A stretch of 64,000 nt of DNA, from positions 1,116,001 to 1,180,000 of the forward strand of contig NZ_CP126110.1 of NCBI RefSeq assembly GCF_030123405.1, given 5' to 3'. Positions 35,542-44,773 of the stretch are shown here, piece by piece. Made by a program: the position numbers and the translations under genes. Positions within the stretch are counted from its first letter, which is position 1, and every line of letters starts with the position of its first letter. The DNA comes from Neobacillus sp. WH10. Its GTDB lineage: Bacteria > Bacillota > Bacilli > Bacillales > Cytobacillaceae. The notes beneath the pieces were generated by a model that saw only the letters and a list, made by a program, of their open reading frames with translations, had not been told where the DNA came from and made no database searches.

Positions 35542-35866
35542 CCTTGGCTGAGAGGAAAAACTTTTTCTAAAGACACCGATAGCTATTCGTCACATATTAT
35601 TAGATGTCATAGAATACTTGTCTATTCGATTGCATATGGTGTGGCTAAAATGGCAGGGCTTGCAAACCATGTACCTTGGGTATTAGTCATAGTTTCCACA
35701 AGTTATCGACGACCTTTACGGATTTTGCTCCATACTCATATAACTGTGGCATATAGAACAAATGATACTGGTTGGAAGGTGCTACTTATGAAGTTTTATC
35801 ACTAATTCCCTTTAGGGTGTTTATAATCATCGTTCTGCAATGTAAAGATAAAGATAAGAACTTTTG

Positions 35867-35889
35867 AACACGCTAAATGCGTGTTTTTT
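35867..35889 (+). terminator. Small intrinsic terminator
   Basis: AACACGC (35867-35873) pairs with GCGTGTT (35879-35885), T-run after. No obvious gene ends here, so it may isolate the transporter promoter from upstream transcription or mark a lost gene. Confidence 0.7.
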
Positions 35890-35980
35890 CTCTTACTAAA
35901 GGATATGCTTGTCTAAGTCAATAGGTCCATCATTATGATGAAATGGAGTAAGTCCACATTATAAACGAAAATTGATTTTC

Positions 35981-35993
35981 TTTTTCCTACAAA
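35981..35993 (+). promoter_or_regulatory. Candidate regulator site (TTTTTCCTACAAA), copy 1
   Basis: Same 13-mer recurs at 36115-36127; its first 11 bases recur at 40132-40142 as part of a palindrome before the catabolic operon. Proposed target of the PucR-type regulator at 37726. Binding not shown. Confidence 0.4.
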
Positions 35994-36114
35994 AAGCGGC
36001 TAACAGTTTTTGATAGGAGTTAATATAATTTACATACGGAAAATTCAGAATATTAAAAAGGAAGGTGGGCTCACTTTTGAAAGGTTTATCCGGAATTCTT
36101 TGAAATAATTTAAT

Positions 36115-36127
36115 TTTTTCCTACAAA
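36115..36127 (+). promoter_or_regulatory. Candidate regulator site (TTTTTCCTACAAA), copy 2
   Basis: Identical to the word at 35981-35993. It runs into the ribosome site of the transporter (AAAGGAGG at 36125-36132), so it could also be chance or act at the RNA level. Confidence 0.3.
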
Positions 36128-36140
36128 GGAGGCGTTTAGG

Positions 36141-37499
36141 ATGAAAAAAATCAACCCAATGAATGTGATTGATAGAAGCCGTATTCATTCATTTCATATC
36201 TGGTTCATATTTTGGCTGTTCATGGTGATTGCGTTTGATGGATATGATGTTGTGATTTATGGAGCTGCTGTTCCTTCTCTTATGAAGGAATGGGGAATAT
36301 CACTCGTGACAGCAGGTGCAATAGGCAGCTATACGGCGATAGGAACAGCAATAGGTGCTATTATCTTTGGTATGTTGGCTGATAAGATTGGCCGTAAGAA
36401 AATCATATGGTTAACAACACTCGTATTCAGCCTATTTACATTCTTATCCGGTTTCGCGAATGGTCCCCTTATGTTTGCCATTGTCCGTATCATCGCTGGT
36501 TTTGGGTTAGGAGGAGTTATGCCTAATGTCATTGCCTTGGCAACAGAATTCTCGCCTAAAAGGGCTCGAACGGCTATTGTCTCTTTTATCTTTTGTGGAT
36601 ATTCAGTAGGGGCTTTAGTGGCAGCGCTTACAAGCAGGTCGCTTCTTCCGACAGCAGGCTGGGAACCTGTCTTTTGGCTGGGTGGCGTTCCGTTATTGTT
36701 TATTCCGTTTTTAATGAAAAGCATTCCAGAGTCCGTTGGTTTCCTTTTGGAGAAAGGCAAGGATGAGGATGCCAAAAAGGTTATTTCCAAGATAGATCCG
36801 AATTTAGGAGCAGAAAGGGCAATCGAATTTGTAAAGCCTGCAGCTAAGAAGCCTGGTTCTCCTGTTGTAAAGCTATTCGAGGAAAAGCGTGCGACAAGTA
36901 CCATCATGTTCTGGATTTCCTGTTTTAGTGCTTTTGTTTTGATTTATTCCATGAATACATGGCTGCCGCGCCTTATGATGCAGTCCGGTTATGACCTAAG
37001 TTCAAGTCTTACGTTCACAGCTGTCATGCAAATAGGCGCCATTGTCGGAACAATTGTTTTTGGCCCATTGGTGGATAAGATCGGTTTTAAAAAGGTACTC
37101 GTCCCATTGTTTTTCTGTGGAGGAATTGCATTATCTCTCATAGGGTTCACGAACAGTATGTTTCTTGCCTTTATCTTCATCGCAGTAATTGGTGCTGCAT
37201 CTGTCGGGCTGCAAAACATGTCGAACGCCTTTGTTTCTCAATATTATCCTAGTGGTATGCGTTCAACAGCAATAGGCAGCACAATGGCTTTTGGCCGTGT
37301 TGGCGGTATTGTCGCTCCTACTTTCGTCGGTATTCTCCTTTCGATGAATCTGATGCCTCAATATAATTTTGCGGCGATTGCGAGTGCTGCTGTACTTGGC
37401 GGTATCGCAATGCTTTTCGTTCAAGAGAAACATGGAAACTATTATAAAGAGAAAGAACAGTTAGAAGAGAAAAATGAAAATTTGACGATAGCCAAATAA
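36141..37499 (+). CDS. AAHS-type aromatic acid:H+ symporter (MFS)
   Basis: Twelve-helix major facilitator of 452 residues, most like the aromatic acid:H+ symporter group (PcaK, BenK, MhpT). The AAHS signature in helix 1 is present as AFDGYDVVIYGAAVPSLM, with the MFS loop GMLADKIGRKK between helices 2 and 3 and a second-half loop GPLVDKIGFKK. AAAGGAGGCG at 36125 marks the start. It sits beside the PucR-type regulator and before the ring-degradation cluster, so it probably imports the hydroxy- or phenylpropanoid-type acid degraded there. Terminator follows. Confidence 0.9.
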   Translation: MKKINPMNVIDRSRIHSFHIWFIFWLFMVIAFDGYDVVIYGAAVPSLMKEWGISLVTAGAIGSYTAIGTAIGAIIFGMLADKIGRKKIIWLTTLVFSLFTFLSGFANGPLMFAIVRIIAGFGLGGVMPNVIALATEFSPKRARTAIVSFIFCGYSVGALVAALTSRSLLPTAGWEPVFWLGGVPLLFIPFLMKSIPESVGFLLEKGKDEDAKKVISKIDPNLGAERAIEFVKPAAKKPGSPVVKLFEEKRATSTIMFWISCFSAFVLIYSMNTWLPRLMMQSGYDLSSSLTFTAVMQIGAIVGTIVFGPLVDKIGFKKVLVPLFFCGGIALSLIGFTNSMFLAFIFIAVIGAASVGLQNMSNAFVSQYYPSGMRSTAIGSTMAFGRVGGIVAPTFVGILLSMNLMPQYNFAAIASAAVLGGIAMLFVQEKHGNYYKEKEQLEEKNENLTIAK

Positions 37500-37509
37500 T
37501 CTTTACATG

Positions 37510-37539
37510 ATCCCGGGGAAAAGATTTCTTCGGGATTTT
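37510..37539 (+). terminator. Intrinsic terminator after AAHS transporter
   Basis: ATCCCG (37510-37515) pairs with CGGGAT (37531-37536), with an inner GAAA/TTTC pairing, then TTTT. Confidence 0.8.
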
Positions 37540-37725
37540 AGAATGTTTGGAAAAGAAGAGAGGATAACTAACTTTATCAAATGGAATCGTTAGTTAATGT
37601 ATGAAAAAGCTAAAAGATGTCCGTCTTAAATTCTAAAAATAGAAATAATTTCATATATTTCCTTTCTTATGATGCTTCTCTTCTTTTACAATAGATAGAA
37701 AAGGCAAAAAAGGAGGGGATCGTTT

Positions 37726-39951
37726 GTGGTTGACAACAAAAGGGATAAGTTAATGAAAAAAGTAGAAAATCATTTGCGTACTACATCACGTCAGCTGATT
37801 AAGATTGATACTGAAGAGGAGGCGCTCAAATACTTAACGGATTCCTTTTGTTCGGCACTATATTGCGACTTTGTAGCGGTGATTCTAAATGAAGGGGAAA
37901 AGTTTATACCAAAAGCATGGAGCGGGAATTTGTCTTCCTTAGCTTCATCCTTTCCTCTTTATTCCGATGAATGCTCTCCGAAACTCTTATTTCAAAGCCT
38001 GACGTACCAAACGGCAGATTCACTAATGGTGTGCCGCCTGGCTGAAATCTTGAAGAAGGCTGATGTGAAGACGTGGTTTACTGTCCCGCTAAAAGACGAC
38101 ATCCAGCATTTTGGTTTTTGTATCGTTGGTTTTTTGAGTTACGTCCCTCTTTTGGATATGGAAACACCATTTGAGGAGTTTGGAAAAGACATCGCTGTAG
38201 CTATGGCTGTGGCAAGGCAAAAAGAAGCTCAGCTTAGAAAAATCGAAGGATTTGAATGGATTAGTAAGAACATTTCGCTTGATGCCCCATTAGAACAGCA
38301 TATAGCTGAGTTAACTTCCAAAGCTGGAATAGGAACAAATGCTGACTTTGCATGTATTTATCTTTTTAACGAGAAAGAAGACTGCTTTGTTTTTCAACCT
38401 CCCTCATATGGAAAAATGGATCGTCCGCCAAAAATTATGGTTGAGGATAAATATGTACTCAAGGAACATTTTCCATTTCTTGAGACGATTAGCGGTTGCC
38501 AAATGACAGTTCCATTGGTTATCGACTTGAAAACAATTGGGGTTCTTCATATTGAAAACAAACGTGAAGGGGTCTTTACGGAAGAGGACTTAAAAGTACT
38601 AGAGATGCTGGCGAACCACATCGCTACGATACTTGATAATGCCCGGTTATATAATAGTGAGAAAGAACATAAACAACGTCTCCATTTTCTTTTAGATTAC
38701 CAACAAGCATTGCTGAAGGAAACTGCCGTAGATAACAACTTTGAAGGGATCACGACAATGCTTGGCCGTTTGTTTCAGGATTCCGTTATCGTTTTTAATA
38801 GGTTTATGCAGCCAATTTCATATAACACCGATGAGACTGAGGCTGGAAGCCAACTCATCGAGCAACTGGCTGAATTGGCAAGAGAAGAGCGAGGAAAACA
38901 AAGAGTTACCGATGCTTTCCATGTGAGCGACCCTCAAGATGTCAGATATTGCTTTTCATTCTGGATGATCAATGGGAGCGGAAGCTTACTAGGCTATCTG
39001 GCAGTCCGTAGACTTAGAGGAGAAATGGATGAATTTGATCAATTGACGGTTGATTTGGGCAGAAACATCTGCTCCATCCAGTTTATCAAACAGAAGCTGG
39101 TTCTAGACACAAAAGAGCAGATGAAAGATAGCTTTATTAGCAAATTGTTGACGGAAAAAATCGAAGATCGCGACAGCATTTTGCAATATGCAAACTTGTA
39201 CCAGTGGGATCTTTTCCGGAGCCACCGAATCGCTGTGTTATCCATTTCGCTTGGGGAGGAAGAATTAAAAGAAGGAAACCTTTTGGAACAGCAGGCGAAA
39301 AAAAACCTTATTTGGGATTTAATCAGATCGCATCTCCCGGAGCTGGGAAGTGGGATTTTGGCTGCCTCCCATCAAGAGCAGCTGCTTTTGATTGTGCCAA
39401 TTGATTTAGAGCATAACCGCCCCAAGCAATTTTGGGAATCGTTCTATCAGCACATCAAGAAATGGATTGACGTATCACCTGTTGCCTATAGTGTATTGGC
39501 AGGGATTGGCGGCAATACTCATACACTAGAAGACTATTACATAAGTTATCAGCAGGCTATACAGGCTCTAAACGTTTTAGCCAGCCGCTTTCGAAAAAAT
39601 GGTTTCGCCCTGTTTGAAGATTTAGGATCGTATGTCATCCTGCATCAGCTCGATCATTGCCTCGCCGTAGATTTATTTATGACGAAACAGATTGGCCCTC
39701 TCATTAAATATTCGGAAGGGAAGAATATTGATTTGTACAACACCCTTCATGTATTTTTACAAAATAACGGAAATGTAACAAATACAGCAGAAGAACTGTA
39801 TATTCATAGGAGCTCACTACTGTACCGACTTGAAAAAATCGAATCACTCCTATCTGCTGATTTAAATGATGCTGAAGTACGATTCAATTTAATGATGGCC
39901 CTTAAGCTTTACGAGATGTATGGGAATAAAATAGGTCAAGATCTATGGTAA
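37726..39951 (+). CDS. PucR/CdaR-type regulator with GAF domains
   Basis: Transcriptional regulator of 741 residues. Two GAF-like sensor domains (about 20-155 and 170-305), a CdaR/GGDEF-like middle region (about 450-620), and a C-terminal PucR-type helix-turn-helix (GNVTNTAEELYIHRSSLLYR, about 680-700). Start is GTG 37726 after AGGAGGGG at 37711-37718. Regulators of this type activate aromatic or purine catabolic operons when a ligand binds the GAF region. Position between the aromatic transporter and the catabolic operon makes it the likely pathway-specific activator, perhaps through the CCTACA sites. Terminator follows at 39964. Confidence 0.88.
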   Translation: MVDNKRDKLMKKVENHLRTTSRQLIKIDTEEEALKYLTDSFCSALYCDFVAVILNEGEKFIPKAWSGNLSSLASSFPLYSDECSPKLLFQSLTYQTADSLMVCRLAEILKKADVKTWFTVPLKDDIQHFGFCIVGFLSYVPLLDMETPFEEFGKDIAVAMAVARQKEAQLRKIEGFEWISKNISLDAPLEQHIAELTSKAGIGTNADFACIYLFNEKEDCFVFQPPSYGKMDRPPKIMVEDKYVLKEHFPFLETISGCQMTVPLVIDLKTIGVLHIENKREGVFTEEDLKVLEMLANHIATILDNARLYNSEKEHKQRLHFLLDYQQALLKETAVDNNFEGITTMLGRLFQDSVIVFNRFMQPISYNTDETEAGSQLIEQLAELAREERGKQRVTDAFHVSDPQDVRYCFSFWMINGSGSLLGYLAVRRLRGEMDEFDQLTVDLGRNICSIQFIKQKLVLDTKEQMKDSFISKLLTEKIEDRDSILQYANLYQWDLFRSHRIAVLSISLGEEELKEGNLLEQQAKKNLIWDLIRSHLPELGSGILAASHQEQLLLIVPIDLEHNRPKQFWESFYQHIKKWIDVSPVAYSVLAGIGGNTHTLEDYYISYQQAIQALNVLASRFRKNGFALFEDLGSYVILHQLDHCLAVDLFMTKQIGPLIKYSEGKNIDLYNTLHVFLQNNGNVTNTAEELYIHRSSLLYRLEKIESLLSADLNDAEVRFNLMMALKLYEMYGNKIGQDLW

Positions 39952-39963
39952 TACAATAAATGG

Positions 39964-40006
39964 AAAAAGCTGAATTTTCCCTCGTTCAGGAGAATTCAGC
40001 TTTTTT
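39964..40006 (+). terminator. Intrinsic terminator after PucR-type regulator
   Basis: AAAAAGCTGAATT (39964-39976) pairs with AATTCAGCTTTTT (39993-40005). Confidence 0.9.
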
Positions 40007-40018
40007 AAATGATAAGCA

Positions 40019-40066
40019 TACAGAATTGACTTCGAGAATTTTCCAGCTCCAGTGCCCAAATTTGTA
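40019..40066. repeat. Dispersed intergenic repeat, family 1, partial copy d
   Basis: GACTTCGAGAATTTTCCAGCTCCAGTGCCC resembles GACTTTAAGAATTGTCCAGCTCCA of copy b and the start of copy c. Truncated after about 45 bp. Confidence 0.55.
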
Positions 40067-40131
40067 GTAAGAAATGCCAGCACTTGAAACAGTACCAGTT
40101 AACCCTGAAAATTGTACGAAAAGCATATGTG

Positions 40132-40180
40132 TTTTTCCTACATTGTGTAGGTACAATCAAATTCGATATAGGGATATAAT
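40132..40180 (+). promoter_or_regulatory. Promoter and palindromic site of the aromatic catabolic operon
   Basis: CCTACA-TTG-TGTAGG is a perfect 6-bp palindrome at 40137-40151, preceded by TTTTT. A perfect TATAAT lies at 40175-40180 with no good -35 hexamer, about 42 bp before the first ATG. A palindrome just upstream of the -35 position suits an activator site. Confidence 0.55.
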
Positions 40181-40221
40181 CTATTTACAGAAAATTTTTA
40201 AAAGTTAGGCAGGGGAAGAGA

Positions 40222-41076
40222 ATGACTATTCAAACAATTGGTGTTGTAGGTGCAGGTTCTATGGGGTCAGGTATTGCAAACCTGGCGGCAATAAATGGAT
40301 TTACAGTCGTTTTACATGATATTGAGGAACGTTTCTTAGACAATGCCATACAACGTATGAATGGATTTATGGCTAAAAGTGTGGCAAGAGGAAAGATGAC
40401 GGAAGAAGATCAACAAAAGGCACTCGCCCGGATTCGAACGACTACCCATCTCGAGGACATGAAAGAAGCAGATGTGGTTATTGAAGCAGTACTCGAAAAT
40501 TTAGAGTTGAAGAAGGAGATCTTCTCTAAGCTCGACCGAATCGTTGCAGAAGGGGTGATCCTTGCAACCAATACATCTTCCATGTCCATCACAGAGATTG
40601 CTTCCGCAACGAATCGGCCGGAACGTGTAGCAGGCATGCATTTCTTTAATCCTGCACAGCTTATGAAGCTCGTCGAGGTAGTACGCGGCTATCGGACAAG
40701 CGATGAAACCGTTAACGAACTGAAAGCGCTATCCAAGCAGCTTTCTAAAGAGTCAGTGGAAGTAAAGAAGGATTCCCCGGGCTTTATTGTCAACCGAATT
40801 ATGATTCCACAATTCATTGAGGCAATCAAATTGCTGGAAGAAGGTGTCGCTTCCGCGGAGGATATTGACAAAGCGGTTACGCTTGGCTTGAACTACCCGA
40901 TGGGTCCGTTTACACTCCAGGATTTTGCTGGTGTCGATATCGGCTACCATGTGATGGAGTATTTCAAACAAGAATTAAATAACGACCAGTATGCCCCGCC
41001 TCTGCTTCTAAAACAGCTGGTTAGAGCAGGCAGGCTGGGCAAAAAGACAGGTGCAGGATTTTATGAATATGAATAA
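40222..41076 (+). CDS. 3-hydroxyacyl-CoA (3-hydroxybutyryl-CoA type) dehydrogenase
   Basis: NAD-dependent dehydrogenase of 284 residues oxidising 3-hydroxyacyl-CoA to 3-ketoacyl-CoA. Rossmann motif GAGSMGSG at 10-17; catalytic His140 in GMHFFNPAQLMKLVE with Glu152; C-terminal dimer domain with GFIVNRIM and NYPMGPF. First gene of the catabolic operon, 18 bp before the enoyl-CoA hydratase. With the hydratase, thiolase, ligase and acyl-CoA dehydrogenase it makes a full beta-oxidation set, here presumably for an aryl side chain. Confidence 0.93.
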   Translation: MTIQTIGVVGAGSMGSGIANLAAINGFTVVLHDIEERFLDNAIQRMNGFMAKSVARGKMTEEDQQKALARIRTTTHLEDMKEADVVIEAVLENLELKKEIFSKLDRIVAEGVILATNTSSMSITEIASATNRPERVAGMHFFNPAQLMKLVEVVRGYRTSDETVNELKALSKQLSKESVEVKKDSPGFIVNRIMIPQFIEAIKLLEEGVASAEDIDKAVTLGLNYPMGPFTLQDFAGVDIGYHVMEYFKQELNNDQYAPPLLLKQLVRAGRLGKKTGAGFYEYE

Positions 41077-41094
41077 AAAATGGAGGATTAAGCT

Positions 41095-41874
41095 ATGAAC
41101 TATGAGTTTTTATTGTGTGAAATAGAAAATAGAATCGCAATCGTAACCATCAATCGGCCGCCGGTCAACCCGTTGAATACACAAGTTTTTAATGAGCTCT
41201 CCCATTTGTTCGATGAACTTGAAGTCAATGATGAAGTGAGGGTGATTATCCTTACAGGAAACGGAGAGAAGGCGTTTGTTGCGGGTGCCGATATCAACGA
41301 AATGGCGGGACTGGATCTTGTCGGTGTCAACAAGATGAACAAGGTTTCACGGACGGTTTTTTCAAAAATTGACCATACAACGAAGCCGGTCATTGCGGCG
41401 ATAAACGGGCTGGCTCTTGGCGGGGGCTTTGAACTTGCGCTCGCTTGTGATTTGCGCATCAGTTCTGACCGGGCCAAGTTTGCCTTTCCGGAAGTTGGAT
41501 TGGGGATTATCCCTGGAGGTGGGGGTACCCAGCGTCTACAAAAGATTGTAGGCCAAGGTGTCGCAAAGGAATTGCTCTATTTCGGAGAAATGTTTGATGC
41601 AGAGCGTGCGCTCGATTTGCATATTGTCAACAAGGTAGTGCCTGCTGAGACATTACTTGAGACAGCAAAGGACTGGGCGCATAAATTGGCCCAGAAACCG
41701 CCTATAGCACTGCAAATGCTGAAAACTGCCGTGAATGTTGGCAGTAATACCGATCTCGAATCGGGTCTGATCATCGAAGGCACCTGCTTTGGCAATGCCT
41801 TCTCAACAGAGGATCGCAGAGAAGGCCTCCAAGCATTCGTTGAAAAAAGGAAGCCAGTCTATGTAGGGAGATAA
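41095..41874 (+). CDS. Enoyl-CoA hydratase (crotonase family)
   Basis: Crotonase-fold hydratase of 259 residues adding water to a trans-2-enoyl-CoA. Both catalytic glutamates are present: Glu113 in GGGFELALACD and Glu133 in FAFPEVGLGIIPGGGG, the 20-residue spacing typical of true hydratases, with the oxyanion segment AFVAGADINEM at 60-70. AGGATTAAG precedes the start. An aryl-acrylyl-CoA (cinnamoyl type) is a likely substrate in this context; retro-aldol cleavage to an aldehyde is possible but less favoured because dehydrogenase and thiolase are also present. Confidence 0.92.
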   Translation: MNYEFLLCEIENRIAIVTINRPPVNPLNTQVFNELSHLFDELEVNDEVRVIILTGNGEKAFVAGADINEMAGLDLVGVNKMNKVSRTVFSKIDHTTKPVIAAINGLALGGGFELALACDLRISSDRAKFAFPEVGLGIIPGGGGTQRLQKIVGQGVAKELLYFGEMFDAERALDLHIVNKVVPAETLLETAKDWAHKLAQKPPIALQMLKTAVNVGSNTDLESGLIIEGTCFGNAFSTEDRREGLQAFVEKRKPVYVGR

Positions 41875-41908
41875 AGGCATCACCACTATTCTGATGAGGT
41901 GAAAATAT

Positions 41909-43087
41909 ATGAAAGACATTATTTTATTGGAGGGAGCAAGGACCCCGTTTTCTGAAATTTCCGGATCATTTCGTGATATCAATGCTACTGATTTAGGGGT
42001 TATAGCCGCTAAGGAAGCAATAAAGAAAGCCAATATTTCCTCAGAGGATATCCATCAAGTTGTCTTTGGAAATGTACAGCAGTCTAGTAAAGATGCACAT
42101 TTATTGGCAAGGCATGTTGGCTTAAAATCTGGCATTCCTATCAATGTCCCGGCCATAACGATTAACCGTCTTTGCGGCACCGGGATTGAGTCAATTCTAA
42201 CAGCGGCACGCTACATCTTAACTGGAGAAGCCGATGTTGCACTTGCCGGGGGAACTGAGAACATGAGCCAGGTGCCACACGTAATCCGAGGGATGAGATG
42301 GGGCAGTCCTCTCGGTGCACCTCTTATGGAAGACTGGTTATGGGATGGCTTGTACGACACATATGGTAAATGCACGATGGGAGAAACCGCCGAGAATTTA
42401 GCCGTAAAATACAATCTGACTAGAGAAGAAGTAGACCAACATGCCCTCTCAAGCCACGAACGTGCTCTTTCGGCAAGGGAAAAGGGTTATCTAAAAGAGG
42501 AAATCGTTCCTGTTACGGTGTTAGAGAAAAAAGGTGAAAAGGTAATTGCAGAAGATGAACATATCCGCCAAACAAGTTTGGAAAAACTGACAAAGCTAAA
42601 GCCCCGCTTTGTCAAAAATGGCGTCGTCACCCCCGGTAGTGCAAGTGGCATGGTTGACGGGGCAGCGGCTGTTGTTTTAGCATCAAGCGATTATGCTGCT
42701 GAAAGAGGGTTAAAACCGCTGGCACGATTAGTCTCTTGGGACGCCGTGGGGGTAGAACCAAAGTATATGGGAATCGGTCCGGTTCCTGCTATTCAAAGTG
42801 CATTGAAAAAAGCGAATTTGACCTTGGCAGATTTAGACTTGATTGAAATTAATGAGGCATTTTCCGCCCAGTACTTGGCTTGTCAAAAGGAATTAGGTTT
42901 CGATCTTGACATCGGGAATGTAAATGGAGGAGCAATTGCCATTGGCCATCCGCTCGCAGCGAGCGGAACAAGAATTACCTTATCATTGATTTATGAATTG
43001 CGAAGACGTAATAAGAGGTATGGAGCATCAGCTGTTTGTATTGGCGGGGGTCAAGGGATTGCAGCCATCTGGGAAGTGCTGCCCTAA
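41909..43087 (+). CDS. Acetyl-CoA C-acyltransferase (thiolase)
   Basis: Degradative thiolase of 392 residues cleaving 3-ketoacyl-CoA with CoA to acetyl-CoA and a shortened acyl-CoA. Catalytic residues are all present: Cys89 (INRLCGTGIES), His347 (AIGHPLAASG) and Cys377 (VCIGGGQG). GAGGTGA lies upstream of the ATG. Third gene of the operon; it would release acetyl-CoA and an aroyl-CoA from a beta-keto-arylpropanoyl-CoA. Confidence 0.93.
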   Translation: MKDIILLEGARTPFSEISGSFRDINATDLGVIAAKEAIKKANISSEDIHQVVFGNVQQSSKDAHLLARHVGLKSGIPINVPAITINRLCGTGIESILTAARYILTGEADVALAGGTENMSQVPHVIRGMRWGSPLGAPLMEDWLWDGLYDTYGKCTMGETAENLAVKYNLTREEVDQHALSSHERALSAREKGYLKEEIVPVTVLEKKGEKVIAEDEHIRQTSLEKLTKLKPRFVKNGVVTPGSASGMVDGAAAVVLASSDYAAERGLKPLARLVSWDAVGVEPKYMGIGPVPAIQSALKKANLTLADLDLIEINEAFSAQYLACQKELGFDLDIGNVNGGAIAIGHPLAASGTRITLSLIYELRRRNKRYGASAVCIGGGQGIAAIWEVLP

Positions 43088-43178
43088 ATAGATGCTAGGC
43101 AATAGGAGAGTTCCTCCTCCTTTTATGAACATGTTCCACAATTTAGGAGGGGCCAGTCTGTTATGAAGACGATAGAAA

Positions 43179-44735
43179 GTGAGTGTGAGTATGGAAAAGG
43201 ACCAAAATCTATTGTCGGTATATGAGCTGTTAGAACATGTTGTATCAGTTCATGGAAAAAAAGAAGCTATATACGATCTACGTCAACGGAAAACGTACCA
43301 ACAATTGAAAAACGATGCAGACCTTTTCGCAGCGGCACTAAAGAAACTAGGCATAAGGAAAGCAGATCATATCGCCGTTTCTTTGCCAAACTGGTACGAA
43401 ACAGTCGTCATCTACTTTGCTGCAGCTAAAGTAGGAGCGGTTGTCATCCCTTTTAACCCGAAATATAAGTCCCATGAAGTGGACTATATATTGAAAAATT
43501 CTTCACCAAAGCTATTAATCGCCACTGAAGAATTTGAACACAATTTTGGTTTTAATGAAGCACTCCATATGGTGCAGAAAGCTGTTACTGTACGATTCAA
43601 GCACAAAAATCTTCACTCATACGAAGAGTTAGTAAGTCTAAAAGAGCATGAAACGGAAATGGCTAATATCGATGTAAACCACGATCTGTTTTGCCTATTG
43701 TATACCTCAGGGACTACAGGAACACCTAAAGGAGTAATGGTTACTCATCGTAGTGTTGTGCAATCAGCCCGGACAATTGGGAGAGGAATGCTCTGCACGC
43801 AAGACGATGTTTTCATTATTTCAGCTCCTCTTTTTCATATTTTTGGCATGGCCATCAACATGTTGTGTGCTGCCGCTGTCGGATCCCGAATGATCCTTCA
43901 GGAAAGATTTCATCCGAGTGAAACCTTGGAGCTAATTGAAAAAGAAAAAGTGACGATTCAGCAAGGTGTCCCCACAATGTTTATCAAAGAATTAGAAGTG
44001 GAGGATTTTGATCGGTATGATTTGTCCACATTGCGTGCGGGACTCGTCGGTGCTTCTCCTATTCCAGCAAAAAAGGTGAAGGAGATACGAGACCGTTTGG
44101 GCATCAACCTCTGCCAATCATTCGGGATAACTGAAACGGTTTCTGTTACGATGACTCCTTACGGTGATACCGAACAAAACGTAACCGAAACGCTTGGAAA
44201 AGCTATTCCAGGGGTATCACTAAGAATTGTCGATGAAAATAGGGCACTACTCCCTCCTGGGGAAGTAGGGGAAATCGCCATCAAGAGTTTTGGGATGATG
44301 AAAGGTTATTATCGAATGCTGGAGCAGACAGAGCAGGTCTTGGACGATGAAGGGTGGTTTTACTCTGGCGATCTGGGTACTCTCGATCAGGAGGGCTATT
44401 TACGGTTCGTCGGGCGAAAAAAGGAAATGATTATTCGCGGGGGTCTGAACATCTACCCTCAAGAAATTGAAGCGGTGCTAATGAAGCATCCGAAAGTAAT
44501 GGAAGCCGCAGTCGTCGGCCTTCCAGATGATGTCCTTGGCGAAGTAGTATGTGCCGTCATTCGGCTGAAAAATGGAAATGTAAGTTCGGAAGAAGAAATC
44601 AAATCCTATCTTAAAGATCAAATAGCCATTTATAAGATCCCAGCGAAGGTCCTATTTACAGCCGAATTTCCAGTGACAGCCAGTGGGAAAATCCAAAAGT
44701 TGAAACTTCGGGACCAAGTAGCCTCGAGACAATAG
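43179..44735 (+). CDS. Acyl/aryl-CoA ligase (ANL superfamily)
   Basis: AMP-forming acid:CoA ligase of about 518 residues. Motifs: P-loop YTSGTTGTPKGVMVTH, adenine-binding region CQSFGITETVS, hinge Asp in GWFYSGDLGTLD, hinge lysine region GRKKEMIIRGGLNIYPQE, and C-terminal catalytic Lys in TASGKIQKLKL. Start uncertain: GTG 43179 is used here, ATG 43191 is possible, and neither has a strong ribosome site. The strong AGGAGGGG at 43145-43152 instead faces an out-of-frame 20-codon frame at 43163-43225. Substrate is probably the imported arylpropanoate or hydroxybenzoate-type acid, from the neighbours. Confidence 0.9.
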   Translation: MSVSMEKDQNLLSVYELLEHVVSVHGKKEAIYDLRQRKTYQQLKNDADLFAAALKKLGIRKADHIAVSLPNWYETVVIYFAAAKVGAVVIPFNPKYKSHEVDYILKNSSPKLLIATEEFEHNFGFNEALHMVQKAVTVRFKHKNLHSYEELVSLKEHETEMANIDVNHDLFCLLYTSGTTGTPKGVMVTHRSVVQSARTIGRGMLCTQDDVFIISAPLFHIFGMAINMLCAAAVGSRMILQERFHPSETLELIEKEKVTIQQGVPTMFIKELEVEDFDRYDLSTLRAGLVGASPIPAKKVKEIRDRLGINLCQSFGITETVSVTMTPYGDTEQNVTETLGKAIPGVSLRIVDENRALLPPGEVGEIAIKSFGMMKGYYRMLEQTEQVLDDEGWFYSGDLGTLDQEGYLRFVGRKKEMIIRGGLNIYPQEIEAVLMKHPKVMEAAVVGLPDDVLGEVVCAVIRLKNGNVSSEEEIKSYLKDQIAIYKIPAKVLFTAEFPVTASGKIQKLKLRDQVASRQ

Positions 44736-44773
44736 CCAACGGTATGTGGAATAGTAGAGGAGTGAAAAGGTAG

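Larger units (their letters stand above)
35542..36140. other. Intergenic region before aromatic-acid transporter
   Basis: About 600 bp. Holds a 95-codon open frame (35518-35805) that overlaps the terminator, lacks a ribosome site and matches nothing I know, a second terminator at 35867, and two copies of a TTTTTCCTACAAA word near the transporter gene. The remainder is unassigned. Confidence 0.5.

Noticed and set aside
35518..35805. 95-codon open frame after the dockerin protease
   Set aside because: It starts inside the protease terminator, has no ribosome site and no recognisable family.
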